Positions 55,816 to 64,000 of a stretch of 64,000 nt of DNA are shown one piece after another. A program made the position numbers and the translations under genes. How positions within the stretch are numbered: the first letter of the stretch is position 1; every line of letters begins with the position of its first letter. The notes under the pieces were generated by a model, which was not told the origin of the DNA, searched no databases, and saw only the letters and a program-made list of their open reading frames with translations. Origin of the DNA: Nematopogon swammerdamellus (taxonomy: Eukaryota; Arthropoda; Insecta; Lepidoptera; Adelidae); the NCBI GenBank assembly GCA_946902875.1, contig OX336336.1, positions 27,917,558-27,981,557 on the forward strand, in the 5' to 3' direction.

Positions 55816-56101
55816 GATTATTGACGCACAGTTGAAATACGATTGACATCACTGTCCAAGCTCTGCAACAAGTCCAAACCTGAATAAATCGTTGAGAGTG
55901 CTTCTTGGATCGGTATCGGATAGGTCGATTCCTATTGACTGGGTGTCGGGTTACTCCACGCCGCCGCATTGACCAATCGCGTCAAGCCCAAGGCGACATG
56001 CATTGGCCAATCGCGTAAAGCGGGGCATTTTAGCGCGAAATATGAAATTCGCGTAATACCGAATCCGCACAAAGCGGGGTCGCGTAAAGCGGGGTATTAC
56101 T

Positions 56102-56339
56102 GAACTTTCTTTGATACTGCTCAGTCCTATTTAATGTGATGGTATGTACATTATAGCCCCGAGTTGCCAGACGGTTTAGTTGAAAAAAAAAACCCAGACA
56201 TTTTTCATCAAAGGACTTTTGCTTTTTCAGCTACAAACGTAAAGGTATAAAAGGGTTCCATTGATCGAACTGATTGCAAAACCAGAGAACGATAAGTAAG
56301 ATTAGTATTAATATTTTATGAGAAAAGTAAATATTTCAG
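56102..56339. other. Unassigned; start of a GTCCGG-family element
   Basis: GAGTTGCCAGACGG at 56162 may pair with CATCTGACAACCCT at 56920-56935 as diverged ends of one element. Confidence 0.35.
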
Positions 56340-56480
56340 TTAGATAGATAGATAGATAGAAAATTATTTATTGCTCCAGTAAACATTAAACAGTAACAAA
56401 TACATTGGAAAATTTACATAAGGTGCAAAGGCGGACTTATCCCTTACAGAGATTTCTTACAGTCAACCTTTGGATGTTTG
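56340..56480 (-). repeat. LINE 3' tail (family M) with (GATA)n tail
   Basis: TAGATAGATAGATAGA is the tail on the plus strand, then ATTTATTGCTCCAGTAAACA and GCAAAGGCGGACTTATCCCT. Confidence 0.72.
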
Positions 56481-57135
56481 AGATTCGATAATATAGTGGA
56501 ATGTATGTAGGTAGTAGCAAAAGAGTTGCGTGACAATTGAAGATAAAAATAATAATAAGAATACTTATTAATACATACATATAAGTACGTGCTAGTAAAA
56601 TATAAGCCATACATGTTTAATACATATAAATTACTAAATATATAGAATATTATATACAAATAAATATACATACATACATACTTGTCCATCCAGGTAAGTA
56701 TGAAACGAAAGTGGTTTTTGTTTTTTAGGTTTTTACTTCACATTGACGGAGGTAATACAGTTTTAGGTGTTTTTTGAATAAGGGAAGCGATTGATTATAT
56801 GAAGCGATGAGTTATATGAAGAAAAAAACCGGACATCTTGATGTATAGTGTTTTTCATTATTTTGGAGACGAATAGAGGGCCTCAAAAACCGGACTCTCC
56901 GGTCCAAAACCGGACATCTGACAACCCTGAGCGAGCCTCAAGATGAAGGAGACGTTGTGAAACTCATACATCGGTATTATAAAAGCCAGTAGCATTTATT
57001 TCAATACATCATTTGGTACACGCATTTTACGTCGGTACCTTTGATACAACAAACATGAATATGAACTTAAATTGATAAATTGATTTCTATATTATCTTCT
57101 TCCGCTTTAGTCAGCGCGGCGCTGTTGGTCGATAC

Positions 57136-57439
57136 CACAGAGTATGAAATGCGCGCGCCCGCCCCTACTAGAGGCGCCGCGCCGTGAGCGCGATTTCTCT
57201 ACTACAACGCCGTTGAAGCCTGTGGGCGTGGCCTATGACTTACATATGTGTGTTGTGCGTGTGCATTTGTTTTGTGCGTGTGCCTAACTTGCTCCTCTTT
57301 GTGTGTAGTGTCGATACTAGCACACACACACACACATACGAAGCGCTAGCAGCTCAGCGTACGGTTATTGGGTTTCAAATATCATCGCTTAGGGCGCCTC
57401 TAGTAGGGGGCGCGGGCGGTAGGTATTTGATGCTCTGTG
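57136..57439. mobile_element. 304-bp hAT-like MITE (family J) with 8-bp TSD
   Basis: CACAGAGTATGAAATGCGCG at the left, ATTTGATGCTCTGTG at the right; GCGCCTCTAGTAGGGG lies inverted near both ends (about 45-50-bp arms). GTCGATAC is duplicated exactly at 57128-57135 and 57440-57447. A (CA)n stretch is inside. Confidence 0.88.
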
Positions 57440-57509
57440 GTCGATACAGTGTATGAAGCTTCTCGCCTGATGCTCTCAAATATTTGAGTGAGTGATTGAA
57501 ATTTTGTCA

Positions 57510-57868
57510 GCCTCGGGAGCTCAGCGGTCGGTCGACTGTCGGTCATGATGGTCGGTCATGGTCATGATCATAGGCACACCTGGCCGCGGTCATTGGACGG
57601 ATGGGTGAACGCTCGACCGTTGGAGGCTGACCGTTGTTCGGATTCCACGTAAAACTGTAGGTCCCTTCGCTTCTTACCTTATTAGGTTGTAGGGTTTAAC
57701 TGAATGATAGGTCGGTTGAAACGGCTAATTAAGTAGTTTGTGTTTTCAGTCCAATCAGTGTAGCCGGCACGACCGAAGGGAAGCGCTGACATGGCACCAA
57801 GGTGTTACGGGCTGACATCACGGATGTACTATACGTGGTGTAGCAAACCGTGTCAGTTTCCATAAAAA
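57510..57868 (+). repeat. SINE A, full length, head expanded
   Basis: TCAGCCTCGGGAGCTCAGCG; the segment after it contains GGTCATG repeats; 5S-like CGCGGTCATTGGACGGATGG is diverged; tail GTGTCAGTTTCCATAAAAAA. Confidence 0.8.
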
Positions 57869-58071
57869 ACAATATTTCTTCTCATGGTCTGGTTTTAAGA
57901 TCTGTTGACTCTCTTACCCAGAACTCACTCTTGGCAACCACCGGCTCACTTAAGTTCGTACTACACGGACTACAGTACAGACAGCTGCTCGCCTGTGAAA
58001 TAATCTGATAAAACTAAATTGACGATTTTTAGAAAACTTTTCTGTATGTATGTCTCTCTTTTTTTTTTTTT
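57869..58071. other. Unassigned
   Basis: No recurring family; short T run at the end belongs to the next SINE tail. Confidence 0.4.
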
Positions 58072-58388
58072 TTATGGAAACTGACACGGTTCGCTACATC
58101 ACCTACAACATCCGCGATGTGAGCCCATAACACCGGTTGAACTTGGTGCCACGTCAGTGCTTCCCTTCGATCGTGCCGGCTACACTGAACTGGACGGAAA
58201 AGACAAACTATTTACATAGCCGTTTCGAACGACCTTTCATTCAGTGCGGTGGTACCAACTCGGGCGGGTTAAACCCTACCACCTAGTAATATAAGAAGGG
58301 AGTCATATCCCTTAGTCGCCTTTTACGACATACACGGGGAGCGATGCAGTGGGGCTATTCTTTTAAAGTACCGGCCCCACACGGTACA
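58072..58388 (-). repeat. Chimeric SINE (C head, A core/tail), second copy
   Basis: Same junction as at 52050-52376: TATGACTCCCTTCTTATATT between the C head and CTAGGTGGTAGGGTTTAA. Confidence 0.8.
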
Positions 58389-58429
58389 AAATCTCTCTCC
58401 GAATTCAATGAAATTTTGTACAACCTGGG

Positions 58430-58600
58430 TGTCTTCAGACGTCGTATTAACAGGCTAGACAGCCTAGCAACAGTCCGCAAATCTGCTGGCATGGCACCTA
58501 ACTGAGCGTGGTTTCGCGAGGAGAGGTGTTTTTGGCTCTGTCAACTGCACCATTGATCTCTCGGCACAGCCACCCATGTTGGTTTACATAAAAAAACAAG
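58430..58600 (+). pseudogene. LINE family H 3' end
   Basis: Starts inside the ORF (LGVFRRRINRLDSLATVRKS), then MAPN stop, then CTCGGCACAGCCACCCATGT and TTACATAAAAAA. Confidence 0.78.
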
Positions 58601-58747
58601 CATATTTAACTATACGTGATGCAGGATAGCCTAAATAGGCAGGATAAACTAAATTCAGTCCCGGTTACGCTAAGATGTGGCTCTCATACAAACCGAATTG
58701 TTCCGCGCGCCGAAATAAAGGTACGACAGCTCGTTAACAAATTTTTT

Positions 58748-59112
58748 TAGGGTTCCGTATCCGTCGTACTGGACCCTATTACTAAGCCTACGCCGTCTGT
58801 CTGTCTATCTGTCTGTCCGTCTGTCTGCCCGAGGGGTATATCTCTTGAATCGTAATAGGTAGCCCGTTGAAATTTTCACAGAATATGTGTTATTATTATT
58901 GCCGATATAACAACAAATAATAAAAATAAGAAAAAATAAAAAAAAAAATCACGGTGTCCTCATACAAGAAACTAAAAGGTGTATGCGCGCCATCTACCGA
59001 AAACGGTTTGAAGCATTTTAACTGATCCATAGATGGCGTGAGTGGCGCTGACCATGACATGGCGATACGGAACCCTCGGTGCGCGAATTCGACTCGCACT
59101 TGGCCGGTTTTT
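58748..59112 (-). repeat. Family D, full length
   Basis: AGGGTTCCGTATCCGTCGTA to GACTCGCACTTGGCCGG with a (GTCT)n run; the CATGATTAGTTAAAATG part is deleted. Confidence 0.85.
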
Positions 59113-59415
59113 CTTTATACGAATTTTACGCGAGCGAAGCCGCAGGCAAAAGCCAGTGCATGTATATATGTTTAAAAGCGGCAGCGGCAGCATAGCGGTT
59201 GTGGGGACACGCAAGTTGTGAATTATTGTTTCCGCCCTATCAGCGGCGTGTATTCATTACGAGGAAGGAACTTCTGCCTAGTACGCCGCGCCGCGCCGCC
59301 GCCGCCGCGTCGCGTCGCGTCGTGCGTGGCCCCGCGCCGGTCGGGGTCCTATCGTGTAAAGTCGATCATTTCGGAACGAAATGTAGTTTTCGGCTTTGCA
59401 TTTATCTAAAAAAAA
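59113..59415. other. GC-rich (GCC)n-like patch
   Basis: 59283-59345 is (GCCGCC/GTCGC)n-rich. It begins with a Helitron-end-like motif (GCGAGCGAAGCCGC, 59131). No supported gene. Confidence 0.35.
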
Positions 59416-59602
59416 TAATTACACATTAAAAAACCCCCGACCCTTAAAAAGTAAAAAATAATTTCCGTTTACTTACATAAAGGAGTCGGGAGACCGCTAA
59501 GTAAATTCTCGCGCAGCTCTGAGTTTTCATATTTTATTTACTTAGCGGTCCCCCGACTCCTTTAAGTAAGTAAACGGATTTTTTTTTAATGTGTAATTTA
59601 AC
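59416..59602. repeat. Fold-back MITE (family K)
   Basis: TAATTACACATTAAAAAACC and CCCGACCCTTAAAAAGTAAA at the left; CCCCCGACTCCTTTAAGTAA and TTAATGTGTAATTTAAC at the right. Confidence 0.8.
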
Positions 59603-59684
59603 TTTTATTTCAAGCTTAAAAAAACCGCATTCAAAACGGTCCATCCGTTTGGCAGCTACGATGCCACAGACAGACACAACATAG

Positions 59685-59810
59685 CAACAGTCCGCAAATC
59701 TGCTGGCATAGCGCTTCACTGAGCGTGATTACGAGAGAAGTTAATTTAGCTCTGTCTCTCGGTACAGTCGGGTGGTTGTGCCGTGTGAATGCTGGTTTTC
59801 ATAAAAAAAT
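59685..59810 (+). repeat. LINE family H tail, diverged
   Basis: AGCAACAGTCCGCAAATCTG, CACTGAGCGTGATTACGAG and GGTTTTCATAAAAAA. Confidence 0.65.
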
Positions 59811-59828
59811 CGTGCATGTACATGTATA

Positions 59829-60259
59829 CAACGTGTCCCAAAACTCAACGTAAAGCGGGAACCAGGGAGTAGGCCAGTTTATAATAAAATAAGAAAAAAA
59901 AAATTGTGAGTAGTTTTTTTTTTAAATTTAAACTGAATATTTTTTGTGGTAAAACTATAACCATTCTGCTTTTATTTGGGATAGTTATCAATAGCAGAGT
60001 TATTTATGCTTCCAATATAAACATTTGAACAATTATATTTGCTTTGTAGTCGTAGTACCTAAAATGTTGTATAAACTGTTGATTTTCCAAATATATAAAA
60101 TAAAATAAAAATAAAATAAGATGTCAATTTTCAATGATTTTCAAAAAATGCTCATATCATAAAAAAAAATGACGCCGATTTTTTTTCTTATTTTTCCCTG
60201 GGTACTCAAACTGGCCTACTCCCTGGTTCCCGCTTGACGATGAGTTTTGGGACACGGTG
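59829..60259. mobile_element. 431-bp TA-target MITE (CGTGTCCCAAAACTCA ends)
   Basis: Left CGTGTCCCAAAACTCAACGT and GCGGGAACCAGGGAGTAGGC; right is the inverse, GCCTACTCCCTGGTTCCCGC to GAGTTTTGGGACACGGTG. TA flanks both sides (59827-59828 and 60260-60261). Terminal inverted repeats about 50 bp, no protein. Confidence 0.87.
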
Positions 60260-60261
60260 TA

Positions 60262-61020
60262 TGTATGCGCGTTAGAAGTTATACTTCTTTGGTCTCTCTC
60301 TCTACCCCTCGACCCCTCGACCCTTCAACCATTTCTATGCGGCGAAGATGAGCGTGACGATGACGGTGAACGTGACGTGTTTTCTGAGTTACTCCCCATT
60401 TTCATAACGAACGCCATAACTTAAAAAGTCTGAAACAAAACATTACTATTAACATTTCTGATCTAGTCGACATAACCATTCGATAGTGACTCGATTGCGC
60501 GTGGTCTTTCGCAATAGGGTCTCGTCGCGGCTCGATGTACAGACGATCTCGAGCAAGTTTCCCGCCAGTCACGCCGACACCGCGCTGCTGACCTGACGAC
60601 ACGCATTTGTCGACGACACAGCCGCTTGCTGCTACGGAGCCCTCGATGATAACAACTTTGTTCGGATCCGTCTTGCCTTCACTCGCGGTTGCGTTCAGCG
60701 AGCTTCGTTTAGAGTTTCCTGGAGTATCTACTTGCTAGCACGCTATGTACTCAATCAATTAATCAATCAAAATGTATTTATTGTGACATGTGAAATTTAT
60801 ACAGAACAGACAGAGCAAGTGGTTCAAGGAAGTGGGTTGGCTCCCCGTTTGGTTTTTAGAATCCGTGTCTAGTCGAACAAGGCGTGGTCGCCCGTATCTC
60901 GACTAGTACCGAGGTACTCGTAAGTACCATATACGTACATCTTAGGTAGCTTCGGTGTTTTTCGATCCAAATTAAGAGGTTACCTTTCTTCGAGGCCGTT
61001 TTATAGTATTGACGAATATC
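60262..61020. other. Low-repeat stretch, unassigned
   Basis: 60480-60680 is moderately GC-rich and not repeated. On the minus strand a good acceptor (TTTTGTTTCAG) near 60435 precedes a 30-codon frame at 60325-60417 (contains SRSPSSSRSSSP). Neither can be tied to a known gene. Confidence 0.35.
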
Positions 61021-61027
61021 ACGTTCG

Positions 61028-61270
61028 GGCCTCTTCAAGAGCGGCTGGCTCGGTCGGGGCGGAGAGCCTCAAACGCAACAAATATAGAAATATAATTCAA
61101 GATTTCGAATTTGTTGCGTTTGCGGTTGAAACCCTCGGTCCGTGGAGCAGTGAAGCCAAAAGCTTCTTGAACAGGCTTGGCCCTCTGCTGGTGGACGCAA
61201 CTGGCGTCCCGCAATCAAGGGCAGAGGGGTAATGCCGCAAGTGTTTAGGAACATTTGAAAACGCCCCTTT
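61028..61270 (+). pseudogene. Retroelement protein C-terminal relic
   Basis: The plus strand reads SLKRNKYRNIIQDFEFVAFA, VETLGPWSSEAKSFLNRLG, VDATGVPQSRAEG and stop. The same relic is inside the Helitron at 14400-14720. ETLGPW followed by a TGD/TGV segment is the usual end of many invertebrate retroelement polyproteins. Confidence 0.6.
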
Positions 61271-61336
61271 TGATATTTATTTTAATGTTTGTTGGATTGG
61301 TTGTAATTCTTCAGTTATTTATTAGTATTACTTTTT

Positions 61337-61577
61337 ATAGCCATCTTACATTCAGTACGGTGGTACCAACCCAGTCGGCTACAATTTGAGCCTACCACCC
61401 AGTAAGGGGCAAGGGAAGGGATCTAAAATTTTTACACCGGTTCCGAACGGTGAAGCAGCACGTGTAAGTATGCACGTAATTTATTTCTTCAGAAAAAACT
61501 CATACACGCCGACCGGATTCGAACCTCCGACCTCTCGCATGAGAAGCCGATGCCCGAACCACTCGGCCACCCGCCAG
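61337..61577 (-). repeat. SINE B, head half
   Basis: GGCGGGTGGCCGAGTGGTTC head, GGTTCGAATCC B box and core up to the CCACCGTACTGAATG part; tail missing. Confidence 0.82.
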
Positions 61578-61605
61578 CGCAGGATAAACTGGATTACATA
61601 AAATA

Positions 61606-61860
61606 TTCATCATGAGCTGGACACAGGCCTCTCCCAAGGTACGCCACTACACGCAGACTTCCGCTTTTCTCCAATCCATTCCCGGCTACATTTTAGGTCG
61701 TATGTCCATCTAGCCAGGGGGCGTCCCACGCTATGTTTGCCTGTACCCCGCCTCCATTCGAGGACCCGCCTGCCCCAGCGGTTATCTGGTGTGCGACAGA
61801 TGTGCCCAGCCCACAGCAACTTGCAGACACCAGCTTGCAGAAACCGAGAAGTATCGCTAT
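61606..61860 (-). pseudogene. RTE-like LINE C-terminal relic
   Basis: The minus strand reads LWAGHICRTPDNRWGRRVLE, WRRGTGKHSVGRPLARWTYD then L. This is the end of RTE-type reverse transcriptase proteins (GH.AR..D.RW....W.P..G.R..GRP..RW.DD). GGCCTCTCCCAAGG lies just downstream and recurs at 28780. It is short and without RT motifs. Confidence 0.7.
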
Positions 61861-61922
61861 AATAGTAATGCCAGTTAAATTCTCAATTGATTAGCAGTCC
61901 TTCCTTGCATTTTGTGTTAGGT

Positions 61923-61961
61923 CAGTTTAGTTCCAAAAGCGATGCTTTTGGAACTAAACTG
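61923..61961. repeat. Perfect 18-bp stem, 3-base loop
   Basis: CAGTTTAGTTCCAAAAGC (61923-61940) exactly inverted at 61944-61961. Confidence 0.85.
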
Positions 61962-62085
61962 TCGAGTCACCGACACGACACGAGTGTCGTCTTTATCGAA
62001 TCTTCAAGTCCCGACCACGGAGAAGGAAGGTAGAGAGGATTCGTTGGTAGCTCCAATGCACAGTTCCCGGCAGCAAATAGTGCGT

Positions 62086-62440
62086 TATTGTTGTTGTTGT
62101 TGCTGCTGCTCTTGCTGTTGCTGCTGTTGGTGCTGTTGCTCCTGCTGTTGTTGGTGTTTCTATTGTTGTTGTTGTTGCTGCTGCTACTAACTTTGTTGGT
62201 GTTGTTGATGTTGTTGCTGCTGCTGCTGTTGTTGCTGCTGCTGCTGCTGTTGTTGTTGTTGCTGCTGCTGCTGTTGTTGTTTCTGTTGTTGTTGTTGCTG
62301 CTGCTGTTGGTGTTTCTATTGTTTTTGTTGTTGCTGCTGCTACTAATGTTGTTGTTGTTGATGCTGCTGTTGTTGTTGTTGTTGATGATGATAATGTTGT
62401 TATTCTTGTTGTTATTGTTGCTGCTGCTGCAGCTGTTGTC
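62086..62440. repeat. (TTG/CTG)n imperfect trinucleotide tract
   Basis: About 115 triplets of TTG, CTG and GTT phase with occasional interruptions (TTC, CTA, ATG). The poly-Leu and poly-Cys frames across it are artefacts of the repeat. Confidence 0.95.
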
Positions 62441-62454
62441 GCTGTTGTGTATGG

Positions 62455-62545
62455 TTTATCGAGCGTTTTTAACGCAGTTAAACTTCAATCGAGCTTGTGA
62501 CAATTTGTTCTATCGATTACACCCACGAAGTAGAGCCGCGAAGAA
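62455..62545 (-). repeat. Family L fragment, diverged
   Basis: GCTTGTGACAATTTGTTCTA and TCGATTACACCCACGAAG. Confidence 0.6.
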
Positions 62546-62948
62546 AAAATTAAATAATTGTTTACACATAGAAAACAACTCTCTACATATTTTCTGCGTG
62601 ATCCTAACGCAATAAGCGTCCTGTCTGCCTCGCGACATTACACGACCCCCCCTCCCCTCAACTCTGCCAACCCCCGCCACACCGGCCCGCCCCTCAAGTT
62701 GGAGAGTTTGATAACTGAGTCAAGTTTGCGAGCGGCGCACGCAAATCCAGTTGGCCTACTCGCGTAACAAATTTGCCACGCGTCATCCATCAGTGACACT
62801 TTAGCGGAGGCTCCGCCGCGCTGTCCGCCGGGGGCGGGGGGGAAGGGGGGATGTCCTGTAATTGATTGCTTATACAGCAAGTTGGTTGGATATATTTCAC
62901 TTTATAGGGCTGTTATATGTAATTACTTCCACAGGGGAGTTATTATGG
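62546..62948. other. Unassigned, GC-rich at 62640-62850
   Basis: C-rich/G-rich stretches (CCGGGGGCGGGGGGGAAGGG near 62829) without a recognised frame. Confidence 0.35.
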
Positions 62949-62956
62949 TTTTACGC

Positions 62957-63558
62957 AGTGCTCGAATTGAACCGGAAAGCACCGGAACGCCGCACTATGG
63001 AAAATGGTAGGACAAGCCCAGATTAAAAATGATTTTTTACAAAAGCCGGCCAAGTGCGAGTCGAACTCGCGCACCGATCGCCATGTCATGGTCAGCGCCA
63101 CTCACGCCATCTATGGCGTGTTTTATGAAATGATGGAGCAGTTAAAATTCATGATAAGTTAAAATGCTCCGATGCAGCCACCCATACCGGATTACATAAA
63201 AATAATAAATAGATTGATAGATAGAAATACTTTATTGCTCCAAAAAACATTTAACATAAACAAACAATAAGAAATTTACATGAGGGGCAAAGGCGGACTT
63301 ATCCCTTACAGGGATTTCTCCCAGTCAAATATATTCTGTGAAAATTTCAACGGGCTACCTAAGGTTCAAGAGGTATAATCCTAGGACAGACGGACAGACA
63401 GACGGCGTAGGCTCCCGTAGTAATAGGGTCCCGTACAACGGATACGGAACCCTAAAAATGGACTAAAAAATTTAAATTAAATTAATTAAATTTATTTTTA
63501 ATCTGGGCTTGTTCTACTATTTTCCATAGTGCGGTGTTCCGGTTCAATTCGAGCACTG
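62957..63558. mobile_element. 602-bp hAT-like element with 80-bp arms, carrying nested elements
   Basis: CAGTGCTCGAATTGAACCGG at left and its inverse at right; GCACTATGGAAAAT and CAAGCCCAGATTAAAAAT continue the arms. GTTTTACG (62949-62956) and GTTTTAGG (63559-63566) fit an 8-bp duplication with one change. Inside is a family D element (63045-63172 and 63328-63458), itself interrupted by a SINE B tail and LINE M tail (63173-63327). Confidence 0.7.
63210..63328 (-). repeat. LINE 3' tail (family M)
   Basis: TAGATTGATAGATAGAAATA, CTTTATTGCTCC and GCAAAGGCGGACTTATCCCT. Confidence 0.7.
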
Positions 63559-63566
63559 GTTTTAGG

Positions 63567-64000
63567 GTTCTGTCCTTCAAAAGAACTCGTGTCTGTCTGT
63601 CTGTTTGTCCGTCTGTCACAGCTTATTTTCTCCGAATCTATGGGACGAAAAACGTTTAAATTTAGTACATAAGTAGAGTTTGATGACCAAATCACGGACG
63701 TGTATAGCGTAAATGAACGAATTTCGATTTTGGAGGTAAAATTTGGGGATAATTTGGGTTATCAATGGAAAGGCCTCATAATAAGAAATACAAATATATT
63801 TTTTTTAGAAAATTGAGCATTCTCCCCTCCCGTCTTATCCACAGAACTACTGAGTCTAAATTTTTTAAAAAAATATCTAGGGAATAATAAGGATTATCTT
63901 ATATATTATCTAGTGTACAGAAAAACCTAAACGAAAATCCTACGCCTTAAAGTTCTCACGGAAAACGGAATGTAAGTAGGTACCGTGTGGAGCCTGTAAT
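63567..64000. other. Repeat-like debris at the window end
   Basis: (TGTC)n at 63590-63618 followed by ATTTTCTCCGAATCTATGGG. The final bases GTACCGTGTGGAGCC resemble the start of a family C copy cut by the window end. Confidence 0.4.

Larger units (their letters stand above)
52684..56101. mobile_element. 3.4-kb region bounded by 22-bp inverted repeats (Tigger/pogo-like ends)
   Basis: The 22 bases at 52684-52705 (AGTAATACCCCGCTTTACGC and two more) are exactly inverted at 56080-56101. Sub-terminal CGCG-rich motifs (AATTCGCGTA) are also shared. Ends of this type resemble pogo/Tigger elements, but no transposase and no clear duplicated target is seen. Inside are family C, the minisatellite and the long hairpin, so it has been heavily invaded. 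Confidence 0.6.

Noticed and set aside
62088..62615. 175-codon poly-leucine frame and overlapping poly-cysteine frame
   Set aside because: They simply translate the (TTG/CTG)n tract; no non-repeat coding sequence supports them.

Overview
The window is a piece of an insect nuclear genome, almost certainly a moth or butterfly. It carries one recognisable host gene, the cholinergic acetylcholinesterase ace-1, with spliced exons, GT-AG introns and a GPI-type C-terminus. The rest is AT-rich DNA packed with transposable elements of kinds common in Lepidoptera: Helitrons ending in CTAG, LINE tails, several tRNA/5S-headed SINEs, hAT and TA-target MITEs, and minisatellites. No bacterial operon, rRNA gene, convincing functional tRNA gene or CRISPR array is visible. 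Everything below was read by eye; repeat borders are usually good to about 5-20 bases unless a target-site duplication (TSD) fixes them.

Region 1 to 10.3 kb. The ace-1 gene lies on the minus strand. Three coding exons can be joined: 10167-8480, 7195-7020 and 5942-5797, giving about 669 residues. They supply a signal peptide, the catalytic triad S283/E409/H523, and a short last exon with a cysteine and a hydrophobic GPI tail. Intron 1 holds a TA-target MITE that has itself taken three further insertions. A splice acceptor at 10236-10237 shows that the 5' UTR continues in at least one exon further up, which I could not find. Much of the remaining 54 kb could therefore be ace-1 5' intron or flank.

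Region 10.3 to 29 kb. Dense repeats: a 1.49-kb non-autonomous Helitron inserted in another element, a 34-bp minisatellite of 1.7 kb, SINE families A (5S-like head) and B (tRNA-like head), a tail family C, a 5'-truncated LINE inside a C copy, and a 1-kb hAT-like element.

Region 29 to 34 kb. A 95-bp satellite array is interrupted by a 136-bp TA-target MITE and by a 2.9-kb LINE with an open 944-codon reading frame (partial endonuclease plus reverse transcriptase).

Region 34 to 64 kb. Many more copies of A, B, C, the GGGTTCCGTA family (D), the ACGTGATGAYGTCA family (R) and fold-back elements. It also holds a 330-bp (GAATA)n tract, a 1.43-kb long-TIR element, a 3.4-kb TIR-bounded region with a mirror-image minisatellite and a 437-bp almost perfect hairpin, and a (TTG/CTG)n tract.

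The most unusual points are: (1) 29-50 bp palindromic insertions, each with a perfect 8-bp TSD; (2) a set of SINEs that share one central core behind different heads, one of them derived from 5S rRNA, with SINE B borrowing the 3' tail of a LINE also present here; (3) a Helitron carrying inverted blocks of a GGCCGAAGGCC minisatellite; (4) the 2 x 210-bp hairpin.
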